Positions 8,467-17,570 are shown, numbered from the stretch's first letter. The stretch: DNA of 64,000 bases from Agromyces luteolus (GCF_009729855.1 NZ_WODA01000002.1:1-64000), one strand, 5' to 3'. Numbers and translations are program-made. Notes: generated by a model from the letters alone, not told the origin.

Positions 8467-8565
8467 CTACTTCTTGTTGCGACGCTGGTGGCGCGTCTTG
8501 CGAAGCAGCTTGCGGTGCTTCTTCTTCGCCATGCGCTTGCGACGCTTCTTGATGACGGAACCCAC
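8467..8565 (-). CDS. Small ribosomal protein bS22 (AURKAIP1/COX24 domain)
   Basis: This 32-residue, extremely basic protein starts MGSVIKKRRKRMAKKKHRKL and ends RHQRRNKK. The pattern is the AURKAIP1/COX24 signature of bS22, an actinobacterial 30S protein seen in mycobacterial ribosome structures near the decoding region. The GTG start is supported by GTGAGG about 8 bases upstream. The alternative internal ATG (residue 12) would lose the conserved VIKKRRKRM segment. A TAGACT -10 lies on the minus strand at 8635-8630, giving a leader of roughly 55 bases. A terminator follows immediately. It is easily missed because of its size. Confidence 0.9.
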   Translation of the reverse strand: MGSVIKKRRKRMAKKKHRKLLRKTRHQRRNKK

Positions 8566-8703
8566 GAAAACCTCACAAAGATCGGGTCGGCCGCGCGTGC
8601 CGCAGCCGTGGGCGGAAACGCCCCGCGGTAGTCTAGCCCATTCGACCGCGAGGCGCGGTCCGGATCGATCGGCCCGCCCCGCGGCATCCGCTAGGTTCGG
8701 GTG

Positions 8704-9213
8704 ATGGCCCGACCCGAACTCGTCATCCGGACCACCCGCGAGGACGACTGGCGAGAGGTCCGCGACCTCCGCCTCGAGATGCTCCGAGACACTCCGATCG
8801 CCTTCGGCGACACGCTCGAGCGGGCACTCGGGTACGAGGAGGCCGAGTGGCGCACGCGCGCGAAGCGCGGCGAGTCGGCCGTGCAGACCGTCGTCGTCGC
8901 GATCGAGGGCGACCGCTGGGTCGGCACGATGGGCTGCTACGTTCCGGATGCCGCGACCGGTCCGCTGCTCGTCGGCGTCTACGTCACCCCGGACCGGCGC
9001 GGCGGCGATTCGGGCGTGACCGATGCGCTGCTCGACGAGATCGAGCGCTGGGCGACCGGCCGCGCCGACACGCTGCGGCTCGAGGTGCACGAGGACAATC
9101 CTCGGGCGCGCCGGTACTACGAGCGGCGCGGCTTCGCCTACACCGGGCACAGCCGCGAGTACGAGCTCGAGCCCGGCGGCCTCGAGCTCGAGATGGTGAA
9201 GCGACTGCGCTGA
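8704..9213 (+). CDS. GNAT family N-acetyltransferase
   Basis: This 169-residue single-domain acetyltransferase transfers an acetyl group from acetyl-CoA to an unknown amine. The acetyl-CoA binding region is recognisable around VGVYVTPDRRGGDSGVTDALL, followed by the C-terminal HEDNPRARRYYERRGFAYTGH seen in this family. The ATG at 8704 is preferred over the GTG at 8701, because a TAGGTT -10 at 8692-8697 leaves 6 bases before the ATG and predicts a leaderless message. The gene stands alone between bS22 (divergent) and the DUF1772 gene. Confidence 0.88.
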   Translation: MARPELVIRTTREDDWREVRDLRLEMLRDTPIAFGDTLERALGYEEAEWRTRAKRGESAVQTVVVAIEGDRWVGTMGCYVPDAATGPLLVGVYVTPDRRGGDSGVTDALLDEIERWATGRADTLRLEVHEDNPRARRYYERRGFAYTGHSREYELEPGGLELEMVKRLR

Positions 9214-9240
9214 CCCCCGCCCGTGGGGAAGACTGGGCGC

Positions 9241-9723
9241 GTGGACCTCCTCATTGCGGGCATCCTGGTCGCGGTCGTCGGAACCGGCGTCGCCGCGGGC
9301 GTCTTCTTCGCCTTCTCGGCGTTCGTCGTGCAGGGGCTCGATCGATTGCCCGAGGCGGATGCCGCGCGCGCCATGCGCGCCGTCAACGTCACGGCGGTGC
9401 GCTGGCCGCTCATGCTCGAGCTGTTCGGCACGGCGCTGCTCCTCGCGGTGCTGGCGGTCGCGTCGCTGCTCCGACCGGGCTCCGGCATCACCTGGTGGGT
9501 CGTGGCATCCGCTGCCCTCTACCTCGTGACCGTCGTGTTCGTCACGGGCGGCGGCAACGTGCCGCGCAACAACGCCCTGGCGGCGGCGCCCGACGAGCCG
9601 GAGGGGCTCGCGGCCGCGTGGCGGGCCTTCCGCGCGGGGTGGATGGGGTGGAACCACGTGCGCACGCTCGGCGCGGCGGCGTCCAGCGCCCTGCTCGCGG
9701 TCGGCCTCGTCGCGGCCGGCTAG
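9241..9723 (+). CDS. DUF1772 (anthrone oxygenase-like) membrane protein
   Basis: This 160-residue protein has about four membrane segments (residues 2-25, about 58-78, about 84-104 and a last one at 140-160). The family motif is recognisable as GVFFAFSAFVVQGLDRLP and FVTGGGNVPRNNAL. Some relatives are anthrone oxygenases in polyketide pathways, but most bacterial members have no known role and no polyketide genes are nearby. The GTG at 9241 places the first helix at the N-terminus. A GTG 18 bases upstream is possible. Confidence 0.8.
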   Translation: MDLLIAGILVAVVGTGVAAGVFFAFSAFVVQGLDRLPEADAARAMRAVNVTAVRWPLMLELFGTALLLAVLAVASLLRPGSGITWWVVASAALYLVTVVFVTGGGNVPRNNALAAAPDEPEGLAAAWRAFRAGWMGWNHVRTLGAAASSALLAVGLVAAG

Positions 9724-9738
9724 CGGCGGCGCGGTCCC

Positions 9739-10179
9739 CTAGCGGCGGCGCTTCGCGCCGACGACCGCGGTCACCTGCCGGGCCGTGTCGGCGAAGGCCT
9801 TCCCGAGAGCCGACGCGAAGGCCCGCTGGTCGTCGTTCAGCGTCTCGTCGGCATCGGCGTCGGCGCCCGCCAGCGTTGCGGCGTCGGCCGCGGCATCCGT
9901 CGTCACGAACGGGATGAGCCAGTCCTCGAGCCGCTCCAGCGGCGCGCGGTCGAGGTGGTAGTAGCGGTGCTGGCCCTCCTCGCGGACCCCGACCAGGCCC
10001 GACTCGCGGAGCACCTTCAGGTGCTTCGACACGGTCGGCTGGCTCACGCCGAGCGCGGTGACGATCTCGCCGACGCTGATCTCGCCGCCCGAGTCGGGCT
10101 GGGAGGTCTCCCGGTCGAGCAGGACGCCGAGGATGTCACGTCGGGTCGGATCCGCCACCACGTCGAAGATGTCCGCCAT
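9739..10179 (-). CDS. ArsR-family winged-helix regulator
   Basis: This 146-residue regulator is compact at the N-terminus (ADIFDVVADPTRRDILGVLL), has a recognition helix in SQPTVSKHLKVLRESGLV and a wing in REEGQHRYYHLD. The extension after about residue 85 is Ala/Asp-rich and of unknown role. No metal-binding Cys pair typical of ArsR/SmtB sensors is present, so this is probably a non-metal member. The ATG lies 6 bases after a TACCCT -10 on the minus strand, so the message is likely leaderless. It is divergent from trkH with overlapping control regions, and regulation of potassium uptake is possible but unproven. Confidence 0.88.
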   Translation of the reverse strand: MADIFDVVADPTRRDILGVLLDRETSQPDSGGEISVGEIVTALGVSQPTVSKHLKVLRESGLVGVREEGQHRYYHLDRAPLERLEDWLIPFVTTDAAADAATLAGADADADETLNDDQRAFASALGKAFADTARQVTAVVGAKRRR

Positions 10180-10185
10180 GGTGCA

Positions 10186-10221
10186 AGGGTAGCCAGTCGC
10201 GCCGGAGCCGGGGAGTACCAT
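10186..10221. promoter_or_regulatory. Divergent arsR-type / trkH promoters
   Basis: The minus-strand TACCCT at 10191-10186 fits a -10 for the leaderless ArsR-type gene. The plus-strand TACCAT at 10216-10221 fits a -10 for trkH with a start near 10228, leaving a short leader that holds the GGAGGA ribosome site (about 10238-10243). The two -10 boxes are 24 bases apart, so a bound regulator could affect both genes. Confidence 0.55.
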
Positions 10222-10249
10222 GACTCTCGCGTCGAGCGGAGGAGGGCGG

Positions 10250-11695
10250 ATGGCCTCGCACACCGTGGGTCGTCGGGGACCCGCCCGACGCTCATGGATC
10301 GCCGGCGTGCGCGACGCGTTCGACATCCTGGTGAAGAGCTCGCCGTCGCGGTTCGCGATCCTCGTGTTCGCGACGCTCATCCTCATCACGACCGCCCTGC
10401 TGTCGCTGCCGTTGGCGCGTGCCGGCGCCGGAACCGGCGGCACGCCGCTTCACGACGCCTTCTTCACCGCCGTCTCGACGATCTGCGTGACGGGCCTCAC
10501 GACGGTCGACATGGCCACGCACTGGTCGCCCTTCGGCAACACGATCATCTTCATCGGCATGAACGTCGGCGGCATGGGCGTCCTCACGCTGGCGTCGATC
10601 CTGGGACTCGTGGTCTCGCGGCGCCTCGGGCTGCGCGCGAAGCTGATGGCCGCGAGCGACACCAACCCGTCGAGGGTGCACGCAGGCCCCGTGTCCGAGC
10701 GGCAGGCGGTGCGGCTCGGCGAGGTCGGCGGACTGCTCGTGACGGTCGCCGTCAGCACGCTCGCGATCGAGGCCGCGGTCATGATCGGCATGATGCCGAG
10801 CGTGCTCGCCAAGGGCTACGACTTCGGCCTGAGCCTCTGGTACTCGGCCTACTACTCGGTGAGCGCCTTCACCAACACGGGCTTCAACCCGAACCCGATG
10901 GGGCCGGTCGAGTTCTTCGACGACTACTGGTTCCAGTCGCTCATGATGCTCGCCGTGTTCCTCGGCAGCCTCGGGTTCCCGGTGATCTTCACGCTGCTGC
11001 GCACGTGGAGGAGGCCGCGCCGCTGGAGCGTGCACGTGAAGCTCACGCTGACCACGACGATCGTGCTCTGGATCGCCGGCGCCGTCACGTTCCTCGTGCT
11101 CGAGTACAACAACCCGAAGACCTACGGCGGGCTGAGCTTCCTGAAGACCTTCTACGAGGCGTTCTTCATGTCGACCATGACGAGGTCGGGCGGCTTCGCC
11201 ACGATCGACATGGCCGACCTCTACGGCTCGAGCCTGCTCGTGACCGACATGCTGATGTTCGTCGGCGGCGGCTCGGCCTCGACCGCGGGCGGCATCAAGG
11301 TGACCACGCTCGCCGTGCTGTTCCTCGCCGCCTACGCTGAGGCGCGCGGCGCGCCCGCGATGGAGGCCTTCGGGCGGCGGATCCCGCGCGACATCCTGCG
11401 CCTGGCCGTCAGCGTCGTGCTGTGGGGCGCGACCATCGTGGCCGTCTCGACCGTGATCATCACCCAGATCACGAAGTCGGCGCTCGACTTCGTGCTCTTC
11501 GACGTGATCTCGGCGTTCGCGACGTGCGGGCTGTCGACCGGGCTCACCGAGTCGTTGCCGCCCGAGGGGAAGTACGTGATGGCTGCGACCATGTTCATGG
11601 GACGCGTGGGCACGGTCACCCTCGCGGCGGCCCTCGCGGCCGCGCAGAAGCGCCAGCTGTTCAGACGACCGGAAGAGAGGCCCATCGTTGGTTGA
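10250..11695 (+). CDS. trkH: Potassium uptake channel subunit TrkH/KtrB type
   Basis: This 481-residue membrane protein of the Trk/Ktr family has four pore loops. Selectivity-filter glycines appear in STICVTGLTTVD, SAFTNTGFNPNP, STMTRSGGFATID and FATCGLSTGL. It forms the K+-conducting pore gated by the TrkA-type RCK protein encoded just downstream. ATG 10250 is chosen because GGAGGA lies 7 bases upstream and a TACCAT -10 at 10216-10221 would place transcription start after the alternative ATG at 10220. Its 3' end overlaps trkA by 8 bp, so the two are translationally coupled. Confidence 0.94.
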   Translation: MASHTVGRRGPARRSWIAGVRDAFDILVKSSPSRFAILVFATLILITTALLSLPLARAGAGTGGTPLHDAFFTAVSTICVTGLTTVDMATHWSPFGNTIIFIGMNVGGMGVLTLASILGLVVSRRLGLRAKLMAASDTNPSRVHAGPVSERQAVRLGEVGGLLVTVAVSTLAIEAAVMIGMMPSVLAKGYDFGLSLWYSAYYSVSAFTNTGFNPNPMGPVEFFDDYWFQSLMMLAVFLGSLGFPVIFTLLRTWRRPRRWSVHVKLTLTTTIVLWIAGAVTFLVLEYNNPKTYGGLSFLKTFYEAFFMSTMTRSGGFATIDMADLYGSSLLVTDMLMFVGGGSASTAGGIKVTTLAVLFLAAYAEARGAPAMEAFGRRIPRDILRLAVSVVLWGATIVAVSTVIITQITKSALDFVLFDVISAFATCGLSTGLTESLPPEGKYVMAATMFMGRVGTVTLAAALAAAQKRQLFRRPEERPIVG

Positions 11696-12356
11696 TCGCA
11701 TCAAGCACGACGCCCCAGTGCTCGTCATCGGACTCGGCCGGTTCGGGGCGGCCACCGCCGGCCAGCTCGACCGCCTCGGCCGCGAGGTGCTCGCCGTCGA
11801 CGAGGACGAGGGCCTCGTGCAGAAATGGGCGGAGCGCGTCACGCACGCCGTCGTCGCCGACGCGAAGTCGCTCGACGCGCTGAAGCAGATCGGCGCCCAG
11901 GAGTTCTCGATCGCGGTGTGCGCGGTCGGATCGTCGGTCGAGGCATCCGTGCTCATCACCGCGAACCTCGTCGACCTCAAGATCCCGCAGATCTGGGCGA
12001 AGGCGATCTCGAGCTCGCACGGCAAGATCCTCGAGCGCATCGGGGCGAACCACGTCATCTACCCCGAACGCGAGGCGGGCGAGCGCACGGCGCACCTGGT
12101 GTCGGGCCGCATGCTCGACTTCATCGAGTTCGACGACGACTTCGCGCTCGTGAAGATGTACCCGCCGAAGCCGATCCGCGGCAAGAACCTCACCGACTCC
12201 GGCGTCCGCTCACGTCACAACGTGACCGTGGTCGGCGTGAAGAGCCCCGGCAAGCCGTTCACCTACGCGACCGAGAAGACCGTGGTGTCCAACCACGACC
12301 TCATCATCGTGTCGGGCACCGAGGGCGACATCGAGAAGTTCGCGGCGCTCGAATAG
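11688..12356 (+). CDS. trkA: TrkA/KtrA-type RCK regulatory subunit
   Basis: This 222-residue cytoplasmic protein has an N-terminal RCK Rossmann domain (VIGLGRFGAATAGQLDRLG, then the acidic strand end AVDEDE that contacts the nucleotide ribose) and a C-terminal RCK_C domain (about 145-222). It gates the TrkH pore in response to nucleotides. It is a single-RCK, KtrA-like form rather than the doubled E. coli TrkA. The overlap with trkH supports one complex. A terminator-like hairpin at 12412-12431 ends the operon. Confidence 0.93.
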   Translation: MVDRIKHDAPVLVIGLGRFGAATAGQLDRLGREVLAVDEDEGLVQKWAERVTHAVVADAKSLDALKQIGAQEFSIAVCAVGSSVEASVLITANLVDLKIPQIWAKAISSSHGKILERIGANHVIYPEREAGERTAHLVSGRMLDFIEFDDDFALVKMYPPKPIRGKNLTDSGVRSRHNVTVVGVKSPGKPFTYATEKTVVSNHDLIIVSGTEGDIEKFAALE

Positions 12357-12411
12357 CGGATGCTGCGGGGCGCATGCGTCGGCCCGGCACCGCGCACGGC
12401 TCGCCGGCGCC

Positions 12412-12431
12412 CCTCGGGCGCGGGCCCGAGG
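12412..12431. terminator. Bidirectional hairpin between convergent genes
   Basis: There is an 8-bp perfect stem (CCTCGGGC, 4-nt loop, GCCCGAGG) midway between the end of trkA and the end of the minus-strand gene at 12446. There is no T tract, so it is terminator-like by position rather than by full sequence. Confidence 0.5.
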
Positions 12432-12445
12432 CATCCCCGCCCGGC

Positions 12446-12844
12446 TCAGCCGACCACGCCAGCGACGGTCGAGGCGACCGTCGCGACGATGCCGATCCCG
12501 ACGAGGATCACGGCGATCGTGCCGAGCACGCGCGGCAGGTGCGACGCGGCCTCGAACCGCAACCGGTCGGGACTCCGCCGGCGCACCCACGCGAGCGGCT
12601 CGCCGTCCTCGGAATCGGGCTTGGGCTCCTCGCCCGGTTCGAGGGGGCGCTCGTGGAACTCGCCGCCGGCGAACCAGCGCACGACGGTGCCGTCGTCGCG
12701 CTCCACGATCGCGACCTCGATCGCATCCCATGCCCCGTCGGCCATACGCGCGAAGGCGAACGCGAGCAGCAGCACGCCTCCCGTCGCCAGCGCGACCCAC
12801 GCGACCACCTCGCCGGCGAGGGCGATGACGTCGAGCGGCTCCAT
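12446..12844 (-). CDS. Hypothetical two-helix membrane protein
   Basis: I do not recognise this 132-residue protein. It begins with a membrane helix (about 7-34, VIALAGEVVAWVALATGGVLL). A hydrophilic middle of about 75 residues contains TVVRWFAGGEFHERPLEPGEE, and the C-terminal helix is about 108-130. The middle could be a small cytoplasmic or extracytoplasmic domain. ATG 12844 is chosen because a TACGCT -10 on the minus strand ends 7 bases upstream, implying a leaderless message. It is monocistronic, convergent with trkA and divergent from the ABC exporter genes. Confidence 0.7.
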   Translation of the reverse strand: MEPLDVIALAGEVVAWVALATGGVLLLAFAFARMADGAWDAIEVAIVERDDGTVVRWFAGGEFHERPLEPGEEPKPDSEDGEPLAWVRRRSPDRLRFEAASHLPRVLGTIAVILVGIGIVATVASTVAGVVG

Positions 12845-12978
12845 GGCGCTGAGCGTACCCGCGATCGGAGGCACCGGATGACACCGCCGCGAGCCGAGCG
12901 GTCCGCGGCGTCGCGGGGCGTCGCGTGCCGTCGCGTGGCGCTGGTGGCGCGATCGCGCACGCGCGTAGCATCGCGCCC

Positions 12979-13938
12979 ATGAGCACCGTCATCAGCATCC
13001 GCGGCCTCGAGAAGCGCTTCGGTCGCACCGTCGCCCTCGACGGGCTCGACCTCGAGGTGGCGCAGGGCGAGATCCACGGCTTCCTCGGGCCGAACGGCGC
13101 GGGCAAGTCCACGACGATCCGGATCCTGCTGGGCCTCGCCAGGGCGAGCGGCGGCGAGGCGCGGCTGTTCGATCGCGATCCGTGGCGGGATGCCGCCGAC
13201 CTGCATCGGCGCGTCGCCTACGTCCCGGGCGACGTGAGCCTCTGGCCGAACCTGTCCGGCGGCGAGGCGATCGACCTGCTCTCGCGCCTGCGCGGCGGCA
13301 CCGCCGACCGCGCCGCCTACGCCGAGCGGAAGGCGCGGCTGATCGAGGCGTTCCAGCTCGACCCGCGGAAGAAGGGCCGCGCCTACTCGAAGGGAAACCG
13401 CCAGAAGGTCGCGCTCGTCGCCGCCTTCGCGACGCCGGCCGAGCTGTACATCCTCGACGAGCCGACGAGCGGGCTCGACCCGCTCATGGAGCAGGTCTTC
13501 AACCGCGAGATCGACCGCGCCGCCGCGGACGGCGCGACGGTGCTGCTGTCGAGCCACATCCTCTCCGAGGTCGAGACGCTCTGCGACCGGGTGAGCATCA
13601 TCCGCGCCGGGCGCCGGGTCGAGGCGGGCACGCTCGCCGAGCTCCGCCACCTGACCCGGTCGTCGGTCGCCTTCGTGCACGTGCCGGGCCAGGAGTCCGC
13701 CGTGGAGGCGCTCGACGGCGCCCACGACGTGGTCGTGAACGCGGGCCGCGTGCAGTTCACCGCCGACAGCGATCGCGTCGCCGCGCTCCTGCCCGAGCTC
13801 GGCCGGCTCGGGGTCGAGGGGCTGACCGTCGCCCCGCCCTCGCTCGAGGAGCTCTTCCTGCGCCACTACGGCGACGATCCGGCGATGGCGGATGGCGCGC
13901 CCGCGGCATCCGGGGCCGGTGCCGAGGCCGCACGGTGA
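12979..13938 (+). CDS. ABC exporter ATP-binding protein
   Basis: This 319-residue ATPase powers the adjacent permease. The Walker A motif is at residues 37-45 (GPNGAGKST) and Walker B reads LYILDEPTSGLDP. The signature is degenerate (YSKGNRQKVAL instead of LSGGQ), as in other drug/lipid ABC-2 ATPases. The C-terminal ~90 residues form the usual accessory domain. The TAGCAT at 12966-12971 ends 7 bases before the ATG, so the transcript is probably leaderless. Its last 4 bases (GTGA) contain the start of the permease gene. Substrate unknown. Confidence 0.9.
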   Translation: MSTVISIRGLEKRFGRTVALDGLDLEVAQGEIHGFLGPNGAGKSTTIRILLGLARASGGEARLFDRDPWRDAADLHRRVAYVPGDVSLWPNLSGGEAIDLLSRLRGGTADRAAYAERKARLIEAFQLDPRKKGRAYSKGNRQKVALVAAFATPAELYILDEPTSGLDPLMEQVFNREIDRAAADGATVLLSSHILSEVETLCDRVSIIRAGRRVEAGTLAELRHLTRSSVAFVHVPGQESAVEALDGAHDVVVNAGRVQFTADSDRVAALLPELGRLGVEGLTVAPPSLEELFLRHYGDDPAMADGAPAASGAGAEAAR

Positions 13939-15566
13939 GCCCGGTGGGGCTGCTCGTCCCGCTCGTCGCGTCGCGCGCGCGGCGGGACCGCCTCCAGCTG
14001 GTCCTGTGGATCGCCGGCACCGCCGGCCTCGCACTCATGGCCACCGCCGCCGTCGGCAGCACCTTCGGCGACGAGTCGGAGCGCGAGTCCATCCTGCGAC
14101 TGACGATCATCGCGCCCGCGATCCTCATCTTCCGCGGCACGCCGAACGGCGCGGGCGAGGGCGAGTTCGCGGTCTTCCTGATCCTCGCGTTCCTCTGCCT
14201 CATGGCGGGCCTGATGAGCACGTTCCTCGCGGTGCGGCACACGCGCGGCGACGAGGAGCAGAGCCGGGCCGAACTCGTGGCCGCGACGCCGGCCGCGCGC
14301 ACGCTGCCGACCGCGGCCACCGTCGTGCACGGCGTGCTCGCGAACCTCGTCCTCGCGATCGCCGTGGCCATCGCGTTCATGGCGAGCGGGCTGGATGCCG
14401 CGGGCTCGGCGGTCACGGGCCTCGCGGTCGGCGCGACCGGCGTCGCCTTCCTCGGCGTCGGGCTCGTCGCGGCGCAGCTGTTCCGCACGTCCCGCAGCGC
14501 GAACGCCCTGTCGGTCGCGCTCGTGCTGGCCGCCTACCTCGTCCGCGGCCTCGGCGACGCCCTCGGCGAGGCATCCGACGACGGGCTCTTCCGGACCGCA
14601 GCCTGGCCGAGCCGGCTCTCGCCGATCGGCTGGGCGCAGCGGACCGAGCCGTTCGCCGCGAACGACCCGACGCCGCTGCTGCTCTCGATCGGGCTCGCCG
14701 TGGTGCTCATCGGGCTGGTGTTCGTCTTCCAGTCCGCGCGCGACAGCGGCGCGAGCCTCCTGCCCGGGCGCGCCGGGCGCGCCGCGGCCGGTCCACTGCT
14801 CTCCGGCCACGTGGGCCTCGCCTGGCGGTTGAACGCGGGCGCGATCGCGTCGTGGGCCGTCGGCGCCGTCCTCGCCGGCGCGCTCGCCACGACGCTCACG
14901 CCCCTCGTCGACCAGATCGGCTCCGACGCCCCGGCGATCGCCGAGACGCTCCAGCAGGTCGCCGGCCCGAACGCGTCGCTCGAGGAGGCGTTCACGGTCA
15001 CGTTCTTCTCGATGGTCGGCATCCTCGCGGCAGCCGCCGCGCTGCAGGCCGTCATGCGCGCGCGGCTCGAGGAGGCGCACGGCTCGGCCGAGCCCGTGCT
15101 CGCGACGCCGGTGCCCCGTCGCGCGTGGCTCGGCGGGTACGCACTCGTCGGTGCGCTCGCGGTCGTCGTGATCCTGGTGCTCTCCGCGGGCGGGGCGCTG
15201 CTCGGCTCGCTCGCCTCCGACGACCCGGCCGCCTCGGCGGAGAACGCGCTGCAGTCGGCCCTCGCCCAGGCGCCGGCCGCGCTCGTGTTCCTCGGGCTGG
15301 GCCTCGTCGTCTTCGTCCTCGCACCCCGCCTGACGATCCCGGTCGCGTGGGCGCTGCTCGCCGCCGGAGCGTTCTTCGGCATCTTCGGCGAGCTCCTGGG
15401 CCTGCCCGACTGGCTGCACGACCTGTCGCCGTTCGCGCACTCCCCCCTGCCCGTGGGCGGCGAGGTCGACTGGACGGGCGGGTTCTGGATGCTGGGCATC
15501 GCCGCGGCGGCGACCGCACTCGCCGTCGTCGCGATGGGACGGCGCGAGCTCGCGACCGAGGGCTGA
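13935..15566 (+). CDS. ABC-2 type exporter permease, tetronasin-resistance-like
   Basis: This 543-residue membrane protein has two repeated six-helix halves (about 15-250 and 290-540), so one polypeptide supplies both membrane domains. This arrangement is typical of the polyketide-antibiotic/tetronasin exporter permease family of Actinobacteria. Hydrophobic segments are rich in Ala/Leu/Val, and a central hydrophilic linker (RDSGASLLPGRAGR) lies near residue 275. The GTG start overlaps the stop of the ATPase gene by 4 bp. Whether it exports an antibiotic, a lipid or something else is unknown. Confidence 0.85.
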   Translation: MSPVGLLVPLVASRARRDRLQLVLWIAGTAGLALMATAAVGSTFGDESERESILRLTIIAPAILIFRGTPNGAGEGEFAVFLILAFLCLMAGLMSTFLAVRHTRGDEEQSRAELVAATPAARTLPTAATVVHGVLANLVLAIAVAIAFMASGLDAAGSAVTGLAVGATGVAFLGVGLVAAQLFRTSRSANALSVALVLAAYLVRGLGDALGEASDDGLFRTAAWPSRLSPIGWAQRTEPFAANDPTPLLLSIGLAVVLIGLVFVFQSARDSGASLLPGRAGRAAAGPLLSGHVGLAWRLNAGAIASWAVGAVLAGALATTLTPLVDQIGSDAPAIAETLQQVAGPNASLEEAFTVTFFSMVGILAAAAALQAVMRARLEEAHGSAEPVLATPVPRRAWLGGYALVGALAVVVILVLSAGGALLGSLASDDPAASAENALQSALAQAPAALVFLGLGLVVFVLAPRLTIPVAWALLAAGAFFGIFGELLGLPDWLHDLSPFAHSPLPVGGEVDWTGGFWMLGIAAAATALAVVAMGRRELATEG

Positions 15567-15589
15567 CCGGATCGACGTAGCCTTGACGG

Positions 15590-16714
15590 GTGGACTGCGC
15601 CTACTTCGACGCGGGGCGCTGCCGGTCGTGCTCGCTCATGGGGCGCCCGTACCCGTCGCAGCTCGGCGACAAGCAGGCGCACGCCGAAGAGCTGCTCGGC
15701 GCGTTCGACGTCCCGCAGTGGCTGCCCCCGGTCGCGAGCGGCGAGCGCGACTACCGCAACAAGGCGAAGATGGTCGTCGGCGGCACGGTCGACGCGCCGA
15801 CGATCGGCATCCTCGACGCCGACGGCCACGGCGTCGACCTGCAGGCGTGCGGCATCTGCTCGCCGGGGCACCGCGCCGCGTTCCCGGTGCTCGCCCGGTT
15901 CATCACGCTCGCCCGCATCACGCCCTACGACGTCGTCGCCCGCCGCGGCGAGCTGAAGCACCTCATCGTGACCGAGTCGCCCGACGGCGAGCTCATGGTG
16001 CGGTTCGTACTGCGCTCGACCGAGCCGCTCGGCCGCATGCGCAAGCACCTGCCGACGCTGCTCGCCGAGCTCCCGCAGGCGCGCGTCGTCACCGCGAACC
16101 TCCTGCCCGAGCACAAGGCCGTGCTCGAGGGCGCCGACGAGGTCGTGCTCACCGAGGCCGACACGCTGCCCATGCGGCTCAACGACGTGACGATGCACCT
16201 GCGCCCGCAGAGCTTCTTCCAGACGAACACCGCGATCGCCGAGGCGCTCTACGCGGAGGCCCGCGACTGGATCCGCGACCTCGCGCCGGAGGACGCGTGG
16301 GACCTCTACTCCGGCGTCGGCGGCTTCGCGCTGCACCTCGCCGGCGGCGAGACCGCCGTCACGGGCATCGAGACGAGCGTCGAGGCGGTCGCGAGCGCCG
16401 AGCTGAGCCGGACGGATGCCGCGCTGTCGCGGGTCCGCTTCGCGGCGGGCGACGCGACCGAGTTCGCGCTCGGCGCGGCATCCGCCCCCGACCTCGTCGT
16501 CGTGAACCCGCCCCGCCGCGGGATCGGTGCCGACCTCGCGGGCTGGCTCGAGCGGTCGGATGCCGCGCACGTGCTCTACTCGTCGTGCAACGTCGCGTCG
16601 CTCGCGAAGGACCTCGCGGCGATGCCGTCGCTCCGGCCCGTGAAGGCGCGCGTGTTCGACATGTTCCCGCAGACCACGCACTTCGAGGTCATGGTCCTCC
16701 TCGAGCGCACCTGA
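15590..16714 (+). CDS. rlmC: 23S rRNA (uracil-C5) methyltransferase, RlmC type
   Basis: This 374-residue SAM-dependent methyltransferase of the RlmC/RlmD/TrmA family adds a methyl to C5 of a uracil in 23S rRNA (U747 in E. coli). N-terminal cysteines C3, C11 and C14, with CGIC further on, form the Fe-S cluster site. There is no TRAM domain, as in RlmC. The SAM motif is LYSGVGGFALHLA, and the catalytic Cys is in YSSCNVASLAKDL. The GTG start follows a TAGCCT -10 (15578-15583) by 6 bases, predicting a leaderless message. Target position inferred from the family. Confidence 0.88.
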   Translation: MDCAYFDAGRCRSCSLMGRPYPSQLGDKQAHAEELLGAFDVPQWLPPVASGERDYRNKAKMVVGGTVDAPTIGILDADGHGVDLQACGICSPGHRAAFPVLARFITLARITPYDVVARRGELKHLIVTESPDGELMVRFVLRSTEPLGRMRKHLPTLLAELPQARVVTANLLPEHKAVLEGADEVVLTEADTLPMRLNDVTMHLRPQSFFQTNTAIAEALYAEARDWIRDLAPEDAWDLYSGVGGFALHLAGGETAVTGIETSVEAVASAELSRTDAALSRVRFAAGDATEFALGAASAPDLVVVNPPRRGIGADLAGWLERSDAAHVLYSSCNVASLAKDLAAMPSLRPVKARVFDMFPQTTHFEVMVLLERT

Positions 16715-16721
16715 TCCCGAG

Positions 16722-17570
16722 CTACGCGCCGGCGGCGAGCTCGCGGGCGCGGGCGAGGGCGGCGTCGGTCGCGCGGGCGAAGAGGTCGGGGAGGTCGGCG
16801 TCCTCGAGGACGGCGATCGCCCGCTCCGTGGTGCCCTTCGGGCTCGTGACGCGTCGGCGCAGCTCGGCGGGGTCGTCGACGGATGCCGCGAGCAGCTCGC
16901 TCGCGCCCCGGAACGTGCCCTGGACCATCACGGCGGCCTGTTCCGGGGCGAATCCCTTCGCGATCGCCGCCCGCTCGAGCGCCTCGATGAGGAGGAAGAC
17001 GTACGCCGGCCCGGAGCCGGAGATCGTCGAGAGCGCGTCGAGCTGCGACTCGGGCACCACGAGCACCTCGCCGACCGTCTCGAAGAGCGAGACGACGAGG
17101 GCCAGGTCCTCCGACGACGAACGGGTGCCCGCGGAGACGCCGGTGACCGCGCGACCGACGACCGCGGGCGTGTTCGGCATCGTCCGAACGACCGAGACGT
17201 GCGACGGAAGGTGGGCCTCGAAGGTCGCCACAGTGACGCCGGCGGCGACGCTCACGACGATGGCGCCGGGCTCGAGCGCGTCGGCGATCTCGTCGAGGAG
17301 GTCGGGCACCATGGCGGGCTTCACGGCCACGACGACGAGCTTCGCGCCGGCGACCGCGCGACGGTTCGCCGCGGCATCCGTCTCGGTCGCGAACGCCGTC
17401 ACCCGCGGCTCGTCGTCGAACTCGGCGGCGCGCGCCGCGCTGCGGTTCGTGGCCGCGATGCCGGCCGCCGAGACGTGCGGCTGAAGCAGCCCGGCGAGCA
17501 CCGCGCGGGCCATCGATCCGGCGCCGAGGAAGGCGATCACGGGCAGGTCAACGGGTTGCGAGGGGGCCAT
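16722..17570 (-). CDS. proC: Pyrroline-5-carboxylate reductase
   Basis: This 282-residue enzyme catalyses the last step of proline synthesis, NAD(P)H-dependent reduction of pyrroline-5-carboxylate. An N-terminal Rossmann motif (IAFLGAGSMARAVLAGLL) binds the cofactor. The C-terminal dimerisation/active-site region has the signature SGSGPAYVFLLIEALERAA. The start is ATG 17570 rather than 17579, because the minus-strand TAGGAT (17583-17578) ends 7 bases before it, giving a leaderless message like its divergent neighbour. The frame remains open further upstream without family similarity. Confidence 0.94.
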   Translation of the reverse strand: MAPSQPVDLPVIAFLGAGSMARAVLAGLLQPHVSAAGIAATNRSAARAAEFDDEPRVTAFATETDAAANRRAVAGAKLVVVAVKPAMVPDLLDEIADALEPGAIVVSVAAGVTVATFEAHLPSHVSVVRTMPNTPAVVGRAVTGVSAGTRSSSEDLALVVSLFETVGEVLVVPESQLDALSTISGSGPAYVFLLIEALERAAIAKGFAPEQAAVMVQGTFRGASELLAASVDDPAELRRRVTSPKGTTERAIAVLEDADLPDLFARATDAALARARELAAGA